Source of the DNA: Propionibacteriales bacterium
GTDB lineage: Bacteria; Actinomycetota; Actinomycetes; Propionibacteriales; Nocardioidaceae
Direction of reading: 5' to 3'
Assembly: GCA_026392455.1 (NCBI GenBank)
Contig: JAPLCB010000010.1
Coordinates: 1 to 64,000, forward strand
DNA: 64,000 nt
Part shown: one piece after another, positions 1 to 9,231 of the stretch
Layout of the letters: each line of letters begins with the position of its first letter
Numbering within the stretch: position 1 is the first letter of the stretch
Notes under the pieces: model-generated
Told to the model about the DNA's origin: nothing
The model's input: the letters and a program-made list of their open reading frames with translations, nothing else
Database searches by the model: none
Translations under genes and position numbers: made by a program

Positions 1-2
1 TG

Positions 3-473
3 CCCGCCGACACCACCAACCCCACCGCATGGGTCGAGAACGGTGGCGGGCACCTGCTCACCCAGACCCAGGTCGCCGGCTGGTGCGCGAACCCCGACGT
101 GAAGGTCACGGTCAAACCCGTGATCGATCTGGCCACCAAGATGACGTCGACCGGCTATGTGGTCCCCGACAGTCTCAAGGAGCATCTCGAGCTCCGCGAC
201 CGGACGTGTGTGTTCCCGCACTGCGACAAACCCGCGAGGTCCTGCCAGAAGGACCACACCCACCCCTACGACCAAGGCGGGGCGACCAGCAGCGAGAACC
301 TCGGGAACCTCTGCCAGCACCACCACAACCTCAAGACCCACGTCGGCTGGAGCTACACCCACCTCGACACCGGGGTGTATCTCTGGCGGTCACCCCACGG
401 CTACCAGTTCCTCCGCGACCACCACGGCACCCACGACGTGACCCCCAGACCGGTTGACCCACCCGGCGGGTAG
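3..473 (+). CDS. HNH endonuclease, DUF222/13E12-type, C-terminal part (5' end outside window)
   Basis: The reading frame is open from the window edge with no start codon that would make a complete protein, so the gene begins upstream. The visible C-terminal part of about 156 residues holds an HNH nuclease fold: CVFPHCD, then a His within KDHTHPYDQGG, then NLGNLCQHHHNLKTH, which gives the two Cys pairs and the His/Asn/His metal-binding core. This arrangement at the C-terminus is typical of the multicopy actinobacterial 13E12 repeat proteins, which carry DUF222 in front. DUF222 itself is not visible here. The biological role of the family is poorly known. A repeated intergenic sequence follows directly downstream. 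Confidence 0.9.
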   Translation, partial: PADTTNPTAWVENGGGHLLTQTQVAGWCANPDVKVTVKPVIDLATKMTSTGYVVPDSLKEHLELRDRTCVFPHCDKPARSCQKDHTHPYDQGGATSSENLGNLCQHHHNLKTHVGWSYTHLDTGVYLWRSPHGYQFLRDHHGTHDVTPRPVDPPGG

Positions 474-497
474 ACCTCTGCCGTGACCAGGCGCCAG

Positions 498-566
498 GGG
501 TTTCGAGGCTCGCTGCGCTCACACCTCAACCAGCAAAACCAAACCGGCCCACACCTCAACCAGCAG
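498..566. repeat. Intergenic repeat element with a 16-bp direct repeat
   Basis: The run GTTTCGAGGCTCGCTGCGCT (about 500-519) followed by CACACCTCAACCAGCA (520-535) resembles a REP-like sequence I recall as common between genes in Nocardioides and relatives, often beside 13E12 HNH genes. The CACACCTCAACCAGCA unit occurs again at 550-565, 30 bp downstream, so the element is partly duplicated. No coding potential is seen in 474-661. Its status as a genome-wide repeat comes from memory of the family and cannot be shown from this window. Confidence 0.5.
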
Positions 567-661
567 GGCTGGAACTGGCGCACCTGAACCTGGCAGAGAA
601 CAAGGGCCGCCGACCAGCACCACGGCTGATCAGAGACCCTTGGTTCCTCGCTGAAAAAATG

Positions 662-734
662 TGCCCCCGGCAGGATTTGAACCTGCGACCACTGGTACCG
701 GAAACCAGTGCTCTATCCCCTGAGCTACGGAGGC
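662..734 (-). tRNA. tRNA-Arg(CCG)
   Basis: On the minus strand the 73-nt sequence folds as a complete cloverleaf. The acceptor arms are GCCTCCG and CGGGGGC (one G-T pair), the D stem is GCTC/GAGC, the anticodon stem is CTGGT/ACCAG with loop TTCCGGT, and the T stem is GCAGG/CCTGC with loop TTCAAAT. The discriminator base is A. The anticodon is CCG, which reads the Arg codon CGG. CCA is not encoded. It sits just upstream of the argininyl-tRNA synthetase gene but on the opposite strand. Confidence 0.96.
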
Positions 735-827
735 ATGCCTCCTGCGGTAAACGCCAGGACGCGAAGCAGAACACTACCGGTCGAAACTGGTGCGGAGGAA
801 ACCGGGGCGCGCCGATACGCTTGCCCG

Positions 828-2498
828 GTGAATCCCGAGCAGCTCTCCGCCACGATCGTCGCCGCCCTGAAGTCCTTAGAGCAATCGGGTCGTGTGACGC
901 TCCCGGACGGGATCCCGACGACCGTGGTCGTGGAGCGGCCGCGCAGCAAGGAACACGGCGACTACGCCACGAACGTCGCCCTGCAGCTGGGCAAGAAGGC
1001 GGGCATGAACCCGCGCGACTTCGCCGGTCTGCTCGCCGAGGCACTCGACGCGGCTGAGGGCATCGCGACGGTCGACATCGCGGGGCCGGGGTTCCTCAAC
1101 ATCACGGTCGAGGCCGGCGCCCAGGGGCAGATCGCTGCCGACGTGGTCGCGGCCGGGGCGTCGTACGGTCGGATCTCGGTGCTCGCCGGGCAGAAGATCA
1201 ACGTCGAGTTCATCTCGGCTAACCCGACCGGGCCGTTGCACCTGGGCCACACCCGGTGGGCCGTCCTGGGGGACGCGATCGGGAGGGTGCTCAGCGCCGC
1301 GGGCGCCGAGGTCACCCGCGAGTTCTACATCAACGACCGTGGTGTCCAGATGAACTACTTCGCTGACTCGATCACGGCCGCTGCGCTGGGGGAGCCCAAG
1401 CCGGAGAACGGCTACGCCGGCGCCTACATCGACGACCTGGCCAAGGCGGTCGAGGCAGCCAGCCCGGGCATCTTCGACCTGCCGGCCGACGAGCGTCGGG
1501 CCGCGGTCCGAGCGAAGGGGTACGAGCTCCAGCTCGCCGAGCAGCAGGAGCAGCTCACCACCTTCAACACCCACTTCGACGTCTGGTTCTCCGAGCTCTC
1601 CTTGCACGAGTCCGGCTCGGTGCCCGAGACCCTCCAGCGGCTGCGCGACCTGGGCCACGTCTACGAGGAGGGCGGTGCCCTGTGGATGCGCACCACCGAC
1701 TTCGGCGACGACAAGGACCGGGTGCTGATCAAGTCGGACGGCGAGCTGACCTACTTCGCCTCCGACACGGCGTACTACCTGAACAAGCGAGCGCGAGGTT
1801 TCGACAACTGCCTCTACCTGCTCGGCGCCGATCACCACGGCTACGTGAACAGGTTGCGCGCGATGGCGGCCTGCGTCGGTGACGACCCCGACCTGACCCT
1901 CGACGTGCTGATCGGTCAGCTGGTCAAGATCCTCAGCAACGGCGAGGAGCTGAAGCTCTCCAAGCGTGCCGGCACGATCGTCACCCTGGACGAGCTCGCT
2001 GACGTCATCGGAGTCGATGCGCTGCGCTACTCGCTGGCGCGGTACCCGGCAGACTCGCCGCTGGTGCTGGACATCGCCGAGATCACCAAGGCGTCGAACG
2101 ACAACCCCGTCTACTACGTCCAGTACGCACACGCTCGGACGTGCCGGATGATGGCGAACGCCGCGGACCTCGGGATGGAGCTGCCCGGCGCGTCCTTCGA
2201 TCCTGCCTTGCTCGACCACGAGCGCGACGGTGACCTGCTCCGCGCTCTGGCTGAGTACCCACGGGTGGTGGCCAGTGCGGCCGACCTGCGCGAGCCCCAC
2301 CGGATCGCCCGCTACCTGGAGGACACCGCCGCGGTCTTCAACCGCTGGTACGACACCAAGGAATGCCGGATGCTGCCCCAGGGTGACGAACCGGTCAGCG
2401 AGGCCAACCTGGCCCGGCTGGTCCTGGTCGTCGCAACACGGACCGTCTTTGCCAACGGGCTCGACCTCCTCGGTGTCAGCTCTCCGGAGCGGATGTGA
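828..2498 (+). CDS. argS: Arginyl-tRNA synthetase
   Basis: Class I aminoacyl-tRNA synthetase of 556 residues that charges tRNA-Arg in the cytoplasm. The HIGH motif appears as HLGH near residue 138 (ANPTGPLHLGHTRWAVLGDA) and the KMSK-like motif as KLSKR near 375, which are the usual positions for ArgRS. A DALR-type anticodon-binding domain forms the C-terminus. I place the start at GTG 828 (VNPEQLSATI); the frame is open further upstream but that part runs through the tRNA region. A TACGCT hexamer at 816-821, 6 nt before the GTG, fits a -10 box for a leaderless mRNA. It is the first gene of a tight run; lysA overlaps its stop by 4 bp. Confidence 0.96.
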   Translation: MNPEQLSATIVAALKSLEQSGRVTLPDGIPTTVVVERPRSKEHGDYATNVALQLGKKAGMNPRDFAGLLAEALDAAEGIATVDIAGPGFLNITVEAGAQGQIAADVVAAGASYGRISVLAGQKINVEFISANPTGPLHLGHTRWAVLGDAIGRVLSAAGAEVTREFYINDRGVQMNYFADSITAAALGEPKPENGYAGAYIDDLAKAVEAASPGIFDLPADERRAAVRAKGYELQLAEQQEQLTTFNTHFDVWFSELSLHESGSVPETLQRLRDLGHVYEEGGALWMRTTDFGDDKDRVLIKSDGELTYFASDTAYYLNKRARGFDNCLYLLGADHHGYVNRLRAMAACVGDDPDLTLDVLIGQLVKILSNGEELKLSKRAGTIVTLDELADVIGVDALRYSLARYPADSPLVLDIAEITKASNDNPVYYVQYAHARTCRMMANAADLGMELPGASFDPALLDHERDGDLLRALAEYPRVVASAADLREPHRIARYLEDTAAVFNRWYDTKECRMLPQGDEPVSEANLARLVLVVATRTVFANGLDLLGVSSPERM

Positions 2499-3910
2499 GG
2501 GCGCACGAAGCAGGCTGGGCGCACTCGGCCGTCTCGGTCAGCGGGCCGACCTGGTTGCGCGAGCCCGCCGATGCCAACGCCCTGGTGCCGCTGTTGTGGT
2601 CCTCCACCGCCCGCAAGGTCGACGGCGTCCTCGAGGTCGGGGGAGTCAGCGTGACGGACCTCGTCGCGGAGCACGGCTCGCCGGCGTACGTGCTGGACGA
2701 GGCCGACTTCCGCGGACGCGCGGCGGCGTTCCGAAACGCCTTCGAGAACTTCGACGTCTACTACGCGGGCAAGGCGTTCCTGAGTACGACGGTTGCCCGC
2801 TGGGTGGTCGAAGAAGGGCTGTTCCTGGACGTCTGCTCCGGGGGCGAGCTGGCGGTCGCCGAGCGCGCCGGTGTCCCGGCGGTGCGGATCGGCTTCCACG
2901 GCAACAACAAGTCGGTCGCCGAGCTGACCCGGGCGCTCGAGCTCGGCGTCGGTCGGATCATCGTGGACTCGTTCCACGAGATCGAGCGCCTCAGCCGCCT
3001 CACCCGCGAGCTCGGCCGTACCGCCCGGGTGCTGATCCGGGTCACTGCCGGGGTCGAGGCGCACACCCACGAGTTCATCGCGACCGCGCACGAGGACCAG
3101 AAGTTCGGGTTCTCGATCTCGAGCGGGGACGCGCTCGAGGCGGCCCGGCAGATCGTCGCGGTTCCGGGGCTCGAGCTGCTCGGGCTGCACTCGCACATCG
3201 GGTCGCAGATCTTCGACTCCTCGGGATTCGAGGTCGCAGCGCGGCGCGTGCTCGCCCTGCACGCCCAGATCTCGGACGAGGTCGGCGTGGTGATGCCGGA
3301 GATGGACCTCGGTGGTGGGTTCGGGATCGCCTACACCACCCAGGACGACCCGTCGGACCCGGCGCAGCTCGCGACCGAGCTGACCAAGATCGTCGCCGAG
3401 GAGGCCAAGGCCCGCGGGGTCGAGGTCCCGCGCCTCTCGATCGAGCCCGGCCGCGCGATCGTCGGCCCCGCCATGTGCACCGTCTACGAGGTCGGCACAG
3501 TCAAGGCGGTCGAGCTCGATGCCGGTGCTGTGCGCACCTACGTCTCGGTCGACGGCGGGATGAGCGACAACATCCGCACGGCCCTGTACGACGCCGACTA
3601 CTCCGCGACCCTGGCCGGCCGGTCCTCGGACGCGCCGGCGCTGTTGGCCCGGGTGGTCGGGATGCACTGCGAGTCCGGCGACATCGTCGTCAAGGACGAG
3701 TTCCTTCCCGGGGACCTGGTTCCCGGGGACCTGATCGCCGTACCCGGCACCGGTGCCTACTGCCGGTCGATGGCCAGCAACTACAACCACGCCCTGCGAC
3801 CGCCGGTGATCTCGGTCCGGGACGGCGCCAGCACGGTGGTGATCCGGCGGGAGACCACCGACGACCTGCTGAGACTCGACCTCGGTCCCGGCGCCCGGAT
3901 GGAAGACTGA
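2495..3910 (+). CDS. lysA: Diaminopimelate decarboxylase
   Basis: PLP-dependent fold III decarboxylase of 471 residues that converts meso-diaminopimelate to lysine, the last step of lysine synthesis. The PLP lysine lies in YYAGKAF near residue 92. The glycine-rich phosphate-binding segment is LGGGFGIAY, and the CESGD motif near 390 supplies the active-site Cys from the partner subunit. GTG 2495 overlaps the argS stop (ATGTGA), which implies translational coupling. The argS-lysA-hom-thrC-thrB-rho order is common in Actinobacteria and groups aspartate-family amino acid synthesis. Confidence 0.96.
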   Translation: MRAHEAGWAHSAVSVSGPTWLREPADANALVPLLWSSTARKVDGVLEVGGVSVTDLVAEHGSPAYVLDEADFRGRAAAFRNAFENFDVYYAGKAFLSTTVARWVVEEGLFLDVCSGGELAVAERAGVPAVRIGFHGNNKSVAELTRALELGVGRIIVDSFHEIERLSRLTRELGRTARVLIRVTAGVEAHTHEFIATAHEDQKFGFSISSGDALEAARQIVAVPGLELLGLHSHIGSQIFDSSGFEVAARRVLALHAQISDEVGVVMPEMDLGGGFGIAYTTQDDPSDPAQLATELTKIVAEEAKARGVEVPRLSIEPGRAIVGPAMCTVYEVGTVKAVELDAGAVRTYVSVDGGMSDNIRTALYDADYSATLAGRSSDAPALLARVVGMHCESGDIVVKDEFLPGDLVPGDLIAVPGTGAYCRSMASNYNHALRPPVISVRDGASTVVIRRETTDDLLRLDLGPGARMED

Positions 3911-3917
3911 CACCGTT

Positions 3918-5240
3918 ATGAGTACAGATTCGGCAGACAAGCCCCGCGGTGCCATCAGGGTCGCGCTGCTCGGGTGCGGCGTCGTGGGCACCCAGGTAGC
4001 CCGGCTGATCCACGAGCAGGCCGACGACCTGACGGCCAGGGTGGGTGCGCCGGTGGAGCTCGTCGGTATCGCCGTGCGCAGGCTCGGCCTCCAGCGGGAC
4101 GCCGACCTCCCCGCAGAGCTCTTCACCACCGACGCCGAGGCGCTGGTGACCCGGGACGACGTCGACCTGGTGGTCGAGCTGATCGGTGGCATCGAACCGG
4201 CGCGTTCGTTGATCCTGGCTGCGCTGGCCTCCGGGTCCTCGGTGGTCAGCGCCAACAAGGCTCTCCTCGCTGAGGACGGAGCCACCTTGTTCGCGGCTGC
4301 CGAGGCGGCCGGCCGCGACCTGTACTACGAGGCGGCCGTCGCCGGTGCGATCCCGATCTTGCGTCCGTTGCGCGAGTCGTTGGCCGGCGACAAGGTCACC
4401 CGGGTCCTCGGCATCGTCAACGGCACCACGAACTTCATCCTCGACAAGATGGACAGCACCGGAGCCGGTTTCACCGAGGCGTTGGCCGAGGCGCAGGGGC
4501 TCGGGTACGCCGAGGCCGACCCGACCGCCGACGTGGAGGGTTTCGACGCTGCTGCCAAGGCCGCGATCCTGGCCAGCCTGGCCTTCCACACCCGGGTGGT
4601 CGCCTCCGACGTGTACCGGGAGGGCATCGCCGAGGTGACCGCCAGCGACGTGGCCTCGGCCCGCGAGATGGGGTCGGTGGTCAAGCTGCTGGCGATCTGC
4701 TCGCTGGTCGAGGGGCCTGACGGTCCGGCGGTCTCCGCGCGGGTGCACCCGGCGATGATCCCGCTCTCGCACCCGCTGGCCAGCGTCCGCGGTGCCTACA
4801 ACGCGGTCTTCGTGGAGAGCGAAGCCGCCGGCCAGCTGATGTTCTACGGTCCCGGAGCCGGTGGCTCGCCGACCGCGAGTGCGGTGCTCGGTGACCTGGT
4901 CACGGTGGCCCGGAACCGGCTCGGTGGGGTCCGCGGCGCCGGCGAGTCCGCGTACGCCGACCTGCCGGTCCTGCCGATGGGAAGCACCCAGACCCGGTAC
5001 CACGTCCAGATCGACGTCGACGACAAGGCCGGCGTCCTCGCGGCGGTGGCGCTCGCCTTCGCCGAGCACGACGTGTCGATCCAGACGGTCCGTCAGGAAG
5101 GCCGGGGTGACGACGCTCAGCTGGTCGTCGTCTCGCACACCGCCAGCGACGCCGACCTCTCGGCGACGGTGGAAGCGATCCGCCGGATGGCGTTCGTCCG
5201 CGACGTGTCCAGCGTGATGCGTGTTGAAGGAGACCAATGA
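3918..5240 (+). CDS. hom: Homoserine dehydrogenase
   Basis: NAD(P)H-dependent enzyme of 440 residues that reduces aspartate semialdehyde to homoserine, the branch point to threonine and methionine. The N-terminal Rossmann motif is [10 protein letters not shown] (about residues 19-28). The catalytic region includes NGTTNFIL and the [16 protein letters not shown] signature. A C-terminal ACT domain (about 355-440, [17 protein letters not shown]) is the usual site for threonine feedback control. ATG 3918 is 8 nt after lysA. thrC follows immediately. Confidence 0.96.
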   Translation: MSTDSADKPRGAIRVALLGCGVVGTQVARLIHEQADDLTARVGAPVELVGIAVRRLGLQRDADLPAELFTTDAEALVTRDDVDLVVELIGGIEPARSLILAALASGSSVVSANKALLAEDGATLFAAAEAAGRDLYYEAAVAGAIPILRPLRESLAGDKVTRVLGIVNGTTNFILDKMDSTGAGFTEALAEAQGLGYAEADPTADVEGFDAAAKAAILASLAFHTRVVASDVYREGIAEVTASDVASAREMGSVVKLLAICSLVEGPDGPAVSARVHPAMIPLSHPLASVRGAYNAVFVESEAAGQLMFYGPGAGGSPTASAVLGDLVTVARNRLGGVRGAGESAYADLPVLPMGSTQTRYHVQIDVDDKAGVLAAVALAFAEHDVSIQTVRQEGRGDDAQLVVVSHTASDADLSATVEAIRRMAFVRDVSSVMRVEGDQ

Positions 5241-5253
5241 TGAGGGGCTCGGA

Positions 5254-6321
5254 ATGACCAGGCACCAGTGGCTCGGTGTGATCGAGGAGTACCGGGACCG
5301 GCTCGACCTCCCGGAGGGCACTCCGACGATCACCCTGCGTGAGGGTGGCACCCCGATGGTCCACTCGGACTGGCTCTCGGGGGTCACCGGTGCCGACGTC
5401 TGGCTCAAGGTCGAGGGGAACAACCCGACCGGGTCGTTCAAGGACCGCGGCATGACCGTCGCGCTCTCGGTCGCGGTCGGGCAAGGTGCGAAAGCCGTTG
5501 TCTGCGCCTCCACCGGCAACACCTCCGCGTCGATGGCCGCGTACGCCGCGAAGGCCGGTATCAAGGCGCTGGTGCTGGTGCCGCAGGGCAAGATCTCCGC
5601 CGGCAAGCTCGCCCAGGCCGTCATCCACGGCGGTCAGGTGATCATGGTCCGGGGCAACTTCGACGACTGCCTGACGATCTCTCGCCAGCTCGCCGAGGAC
5701 TACCCGGTGGCCCTGGTCAACTCGGTGAACCCGATGCGCCTGGAAGGCCAGAAGACCGGCTCGTTCGAGATCGTCGACTTCCTCGGCGAGGCCCCGGACG
5801 TGCACGTGCTCCCGACCGGGAACGCCGGCAACATCTCGGCGTACTGGAAGGGCTACAAGGAGTACCTCGACTCGGGGGACTCGACGCGGACCCCGGTGAT
5901 GCGCGGCTGGCAGGCCGCTGGAGCGGCGCCCCTGGTGCTCGGTGCCCCCGTCCTGGACCCCGAGACGGTCGCCTCCGCGATCCGGATCGGCAACCCGGCC
6001 TCGTGGGACCTGGCGATGGCGGCAGCCAACGAGTCCGGTGGGATGTTCCGCAAGGCGACCGACGAGCAGATCCTTGCGGCCCAGCGCGAGCTCGCGTCCC
6101 GGGACGGTGTGTTCGTCGAGCCAGCGTCCGCTGCCGGTGTCGCCGGCATCCTGATCGAGCACGCCGAGGGGGCCGACCTGCGTGGGAAGACGGTGGTGAT
6201 CACGGTGACCGGCCACGGGCTCAAGGACATCGACACCGCGCTGTCGACCTTCACCGACCTGGTCGACACGGTGGTCGACGCTGACGTCACCTCGGCGGCG
6301 CGTGCTGCCGGTCTGGCCTAG
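5254..6321 (+). CDS. thrC: Threonine synthase
   Basis: PLP fold type II enzyme of 355 residues that converts O-phosphohomoserine to threonine. The PLP lysine is K63 in GSFKDRGM, and the phosphate-binding loop is [12 protein letters not shown]. The length matches the short bacterial class. I chose ATG 5254 because GAGGGG at 5242-5247 is a well-placed ribosome binding site; in-frame GTG/TTG codons further upstream lie inside hom. thrB starts 3 nt after the stop, so hom, thrC and thrB are one operon. Confidence 0.95.
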   Translation: MTRHQWLGVIEEYRDRLDLPEGTPTITLREGGTPMVHSDWLSGVTGADVWLKVEGNNPTGSFKDRGMTVALSVAVGQGAKAVVCASTGNTSASMAAYAAKAGIKALVLVPQGKISAGKLAQAVIHGGQVIMVRGNFDDCLTISRQLAEDYPVALVNSVNPMRLEGQKTGSFEIVDFLGEAPDVHVLPTGNAGNISAYWKGYKEYLDSGDSTRTPVMRGWQAAGAAPLVLGAPVLDPETVASAIRIGNPASWDLAMAAANESGGMFRKATDEQILAAQRELASRDGVFVEPASAAGVAGILIEHAEGADLRGKTVVITVTGHGLKDIDTALSTFTDLVDTVVDADVTSAARAAGLA

Positions 6322-6324
6322 CCG

Positions 6325-7245
6325 GTGTCGTCGTTCGTCACCGGTCCCGTCACGGTCGTGGTCCCGGCCACCAGCGCGAACCTCGGTCCGGGCTTCGACT
6401 GCCTCGGTCTCGCGCTCGGGCTCCACGACAGGCTGACTGCTGAGGTCGTGCCTGCCGGCCTCGAGATCGAGATCGTCGGTGAAGGTGCGGGACACCTGCC
6501 GCGCACCGAGCGTCATCTGGTCGTCCGGGCGATGCGGGCCACCTTCGAGATCCTGGGCGTCAGCCCCAGCGGGCTGCGCCTGCGGTTCGAGAACAACATC
6601 CCGCAGAGCCGCGGACTCGGGTCGAGCTCGGCCGCGATCGTCGGCGGGATCGTGCTGGCCCGGGCCCTGGTCGTCGGGGGAGAGCGGTTCGACGACGACT
6701 CGGTGCTCTTCCTGGCCAACAAGCTCGAGGGCCACCCGGACAACGTCGCGCCGGCGGTGATCGGCGGGTTCGTCATCAGTGGGCAGAGCGCCGACGAGGT
6801 CTGGGCGCTGTCCGCTCCGATCTCGACTGCCATCTCCGCGATCGCGTTCGTTCCCCCGGACGGGGTCTCCACCGAAGCTGCTCGCGGGCTGCTGCCCCAG
6901 CAGGTCGACCACGGCATCGCGGCGGCGAACACGGGACGGGCCGCCATCCTGGTCGCTGCGCTCGCCGGCGCCCCCGACCAGCTGTTCCGCGGTACCGAGG
7001 ACTTCCTGCACCAGCAGTACCGGTCCTCGGCGATGCCCGCGTCGTTCGCCCTGGTCACCGAGCTGCGCGGCCTGGGGAAGGCGGCCTTCATCTCGGGCGC
7101 GGGGCCGACCGTCCTGGTCCTCGGCACCGCCGCCGACCTCGACGGGGTCGCCGAGCAGGCACCCGCGGGTTGGGGCGTCCATGCGCTGCTGGTCGATCGC
7201 GCCGGTGTTACTGTTCAACCGCGTCCAGTGACGTCGCCGCGCTGA
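6325..7245 (+). CDS. thrB: Homoserine kinase
   Basis: GHMP-family kinase of 306 residues that phosphorylates homoserine to feed threonine synthase. The N-terminal PATSANLGPGFDCLG and the ATP-binding PQSRGLGSSSAAIVGG (about residues 92-107) are the family signatures. A third motif, ISGAGPTVLVLG, lies near the C-terminus. The GTG start at 6325 is 3 nt after thrC. A 123-bp gap then separates it from rho. Confidence 0.95.
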   Translation: MSSFVTGPVTVVVPATSANLGPGFDCLGLALGLHDRLTAEVVPAGLEIEIVGEGAGHLPRTERHLVVRAMRATFEILGVSPSGLRLRFENNIPQSRGLGSSSAAIVGGIVLARALVVGGERFDDDSVLFLANKLEGHPDNVAPAVIGGFVISGQSADEVWALSAPISTAISAIAFVPPDGVSTEAARGLLPQQVDHGIAAANTGRAAILVAALAGAPDQLFRGTEDFLHQQYRSSAMPASFALVTELRGLGKAAFISGAGPTVLVLGTAADLDGVAEQAPAGWGVHALLVDRAGVTVQPRPVTSPR

Positions 7246-7368
7246 TCAGCCCGAGCGACACCTGCCGCACCTCTCCGATCGGACCTCACCGCCGTCTGTG
7301 TCGAAACAGCCGAGGCGAACCCGGATCGGGCCACCCACGTAATCCACGTTCGGCGAAGAAGGACCTAG

Positions 7369-9102
7369 ATGACCGAGACCACCGAGTCCGCGCCTGCTGC
7401 CAAGGGCGGCCTGTCCGCGATGTTGTTGCCCGAGCTCAAGAAGGTGGCCGGTGGTCTGGGGATCAAGGCGACCGGTCTGAAGAAGGCCGAGCTCGTCGCT
7501 GCGATCAAGGCTGCTCAGGGTGGCGGTGCTCGGAGGTCGGAGCCGGTCCGGGAGAAGAAGGTGGCCGTCGACGTGCCCCCGGAGGCCCGAGCGGCGGAGA
7601 AGGTCGAGGCCGCCGAGCCCCAGAAGGCCGAGGCCCCTCAGACGGCTGACGACGGCGCGGTCGTCGAGAAGAACCGCAACGCGGGCAACCAGAACGCCGG
7701 CAACCGGGGTGCCGGGAACGCGGGCAACCAGAACGCGGGCAACCAGAACAACCAGAACAACCAGAATGCTGCGCAGGGCGACGACGGCGAGGGCGGAAGC
7801 CGTCGGAACCGTCGTCGGCGGGGTCGTGACCGGGACCGGGTGGTCGCGTCGGGTGGACAGACTGCTCCGGGCGCCCAGGGGTCGGCACCGAGCCAGCAGG
7901 GTGGCGCAGAGCGCCGCAGCAACCGCAACGAGCCCGATCTGCAGATCCTCGAGGACGACGTCCTGGCGCCGTGCGCGGGCATCCTCGACGTCCTCGACAG
8001 CTACGCCTTCGTCCGGACCAGCGGCTACATGCCGGGGACCGACGACGTGTACGTCTCCCTCTCGACGGTGCGGAAGTACGGTCTGCGTCGTGGCGACGCG
8101 ATCGTCGGGCAGGTCCGCCAACCCCGGGAAGGCGACCGCAAGGAGAAGTTCAACCCGCTGGTCAAGATCGACAGCATCAACGGGGGCGACCCCGAAGCGG
8201 CCAAGACCCGGGTCGAGTTCAGCAAGCTCACGCCGCTGCACCCGTCCGAGCGGCTGCGGATGGAGACCACGCCGACGAACCTGGTCGGTCGGATCATCGA
8301 CATCGTCGCGCCCATCGGCAAGGGGCAGCGAGGTCTGATCGTCTCGCCGGCCAAGGCCGGAAAGACGATGGTGCTCCAGTCGATCGCGAACTCGATCACC
8401 ACCAACAACCCCGAGTGCCACCTGATGGTGGTCCTCGTCGACGAGCGACCCGAAGAGGTCACCGACTTCGAGCGCTCGGTCAACGGTGAGGTGATCAGCT
8501 CCACCTTCGACCGTCCGGCAACAGACCACACCATGGTCGCCGAGCTGGCCATCGAGCGCGCCAAGCGCCTGGTCGAGCTCGGTCACGACGTCGTCGTCCT
8601 GCTCGACGGGATCACCCGCCTGGGGCGTGCCTACAACCTGGCACTGCCGCCCTCCGGCCGGATCCTCTCCGGAGGTGTGGACTCGGCTGCGCTGTTCCCG
8701 CCCAAGAAGTTCTTCGGTGCGGCCCGCAACATCGAGGACGGCGGTTCGCTGACCATCCTGGCGACGGCTCTGGTCGAGAGCGGTTCGAAGATCGACGAGG
8801 TGATCTTCGAGGAGTTCACGGGCACTCCGAACATGGAGCTCAGGCTGCGCAGCGAGTTCGCCGAGAAGCGGATCTTCCCGGCCATCGACGCGGTCGGTTC
8901 GGGCACCCGCCGCGAGGAGGAGCTGATGAGCGCCGAGGAGCTGGCGATCATCTGGAACCTCCGCCGGGAGCTGTCGGGCACCGGGCCCCAGCAGGCCGTT
9001 GAGCTGCTCCTGGAGCGGTTGGCGAAGTCCCAGACGAACCTGGAGTTCCTGATGCAGGTGCAGAGGAGCACTCCGGTAGCAGGGGCGTCGGTCAGGGGTT
9101 GA
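7369..9102 (+). CDS. rho: Transcription termination factor Rho with Asn-rich insert
   Basis: Hexameric RNA helicase of 577 residues that ends transcription of untranslated RNA. It has a Rho N-terminal SAP-like segment (about 15-50), a long low-complexity insert (about 51-188), the RNA-binding cold-shock domain (about 190-270) and the RecA-type ATPase. Walker A is SPAKAGKT (326-333) and Walker B ends at D413 in VVVLLDGITRL. The insert is unusual in having an Asn/Gly/Gln stretch (about 102-134, NAGNQ-like repeats) before an Arg-rich part (145-157). Actinobacterial Rho proteins are known for large inserts of this kind. No -10/-35 pair stood out in the 123-bp gap upstream. Confidence 0.97.
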   Translation: MTETTESAPAAKGGLSAMLLPELKKVAGGLGIKATGLKKAELVAAIKAAQGGGARRSEPVREKKVAVDVPPEARAAEKVEAAEPQKAEAPQTADDGAVVEKNRNAGNQNAGNRGAGNAGNQNAGNQNNQNNQNAAQGDDGEGGSRRNRRRRGRDRDRVVASGGQTAPGAQGSAPSQQGGAERRSNRNEPDLQILEDDVLAPCAGILDVLDSYAFVRTSGYMPGTDDVYVSLSTVRKYGLRRGDAIVGQVRQPREGDRKEKFNPLVKIDSINGGDPEAAKTRVEFSKLTPLHPSERLRMETTPTNLVGRIIDIVAPIGKGQRGLIVSPAKAGKTMVLQSIANSITTNNPECHLMVVLVDERPEEVTDFERSVNGEVISSTFDRPATDHTMVAELAIERAKRLVELGHDVVVLLDGITRLGRAYNLALPPSGRILSGGVDSAALFPPKKFFGAARNIEDGGSLTILATALVESGSKIDEVIFEEFTGTPNMELRLRSEFAEKRIFPAIDAVGSGTRREEELMSAEELAIIWNLRRELSGTGPQQAVELLLERLAKSQTNLEFLMQVQRSTPVAGASVRG

Positions 9103-9170
9103 TCGGGACTGATGTCGCTCAGTGGGGCGATTAGGGCGGATCGGTGCGCCGCAGTCGTTATGCTGAGCCG

Positions 9171-9204
9171 GCACTCTCCCTCGTGGCGGTGTCCGGGGGA
9201 GTGC
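9171..9204 (+). other. Hairpin between rho and the receiver gene
   Basis: GCACTCTCCC and GGGGGAGTGC can pair across a 14-nt loop, with one mismatch. A TATGCT hexamer at 9159-9164 lies just upstream, so the hairpin could be in the 5' leader of the next gene. It could also terminate rho. The sequence does not decide between these. Confidence 0.35.
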
Positions 9205-9231
9205 AGAGATGATGATTAAGAGGGGGTCCGC

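Noticed and set aside
876-2300. A 474-codon open frame on the minus strand opposite argS, and similar long antisense frames over hom, nirB and the ABC genes
   Set aside because: They mirror the third-base GC bias of the real genes on the other strand, have no family signatures, and no ribosome binding site or promoter.
3705-3734. A 15-bp tandem repeat (TTCCCGGGGACCTG with one base between copies) in lysA
   Set aside because: It encodes LPGDLVPGDL, a region where diaminopimelate decarboxylases normally have LP-x-D-x-x-PGDL of the same length, so it looks like codon coincidence rather than an insertion.
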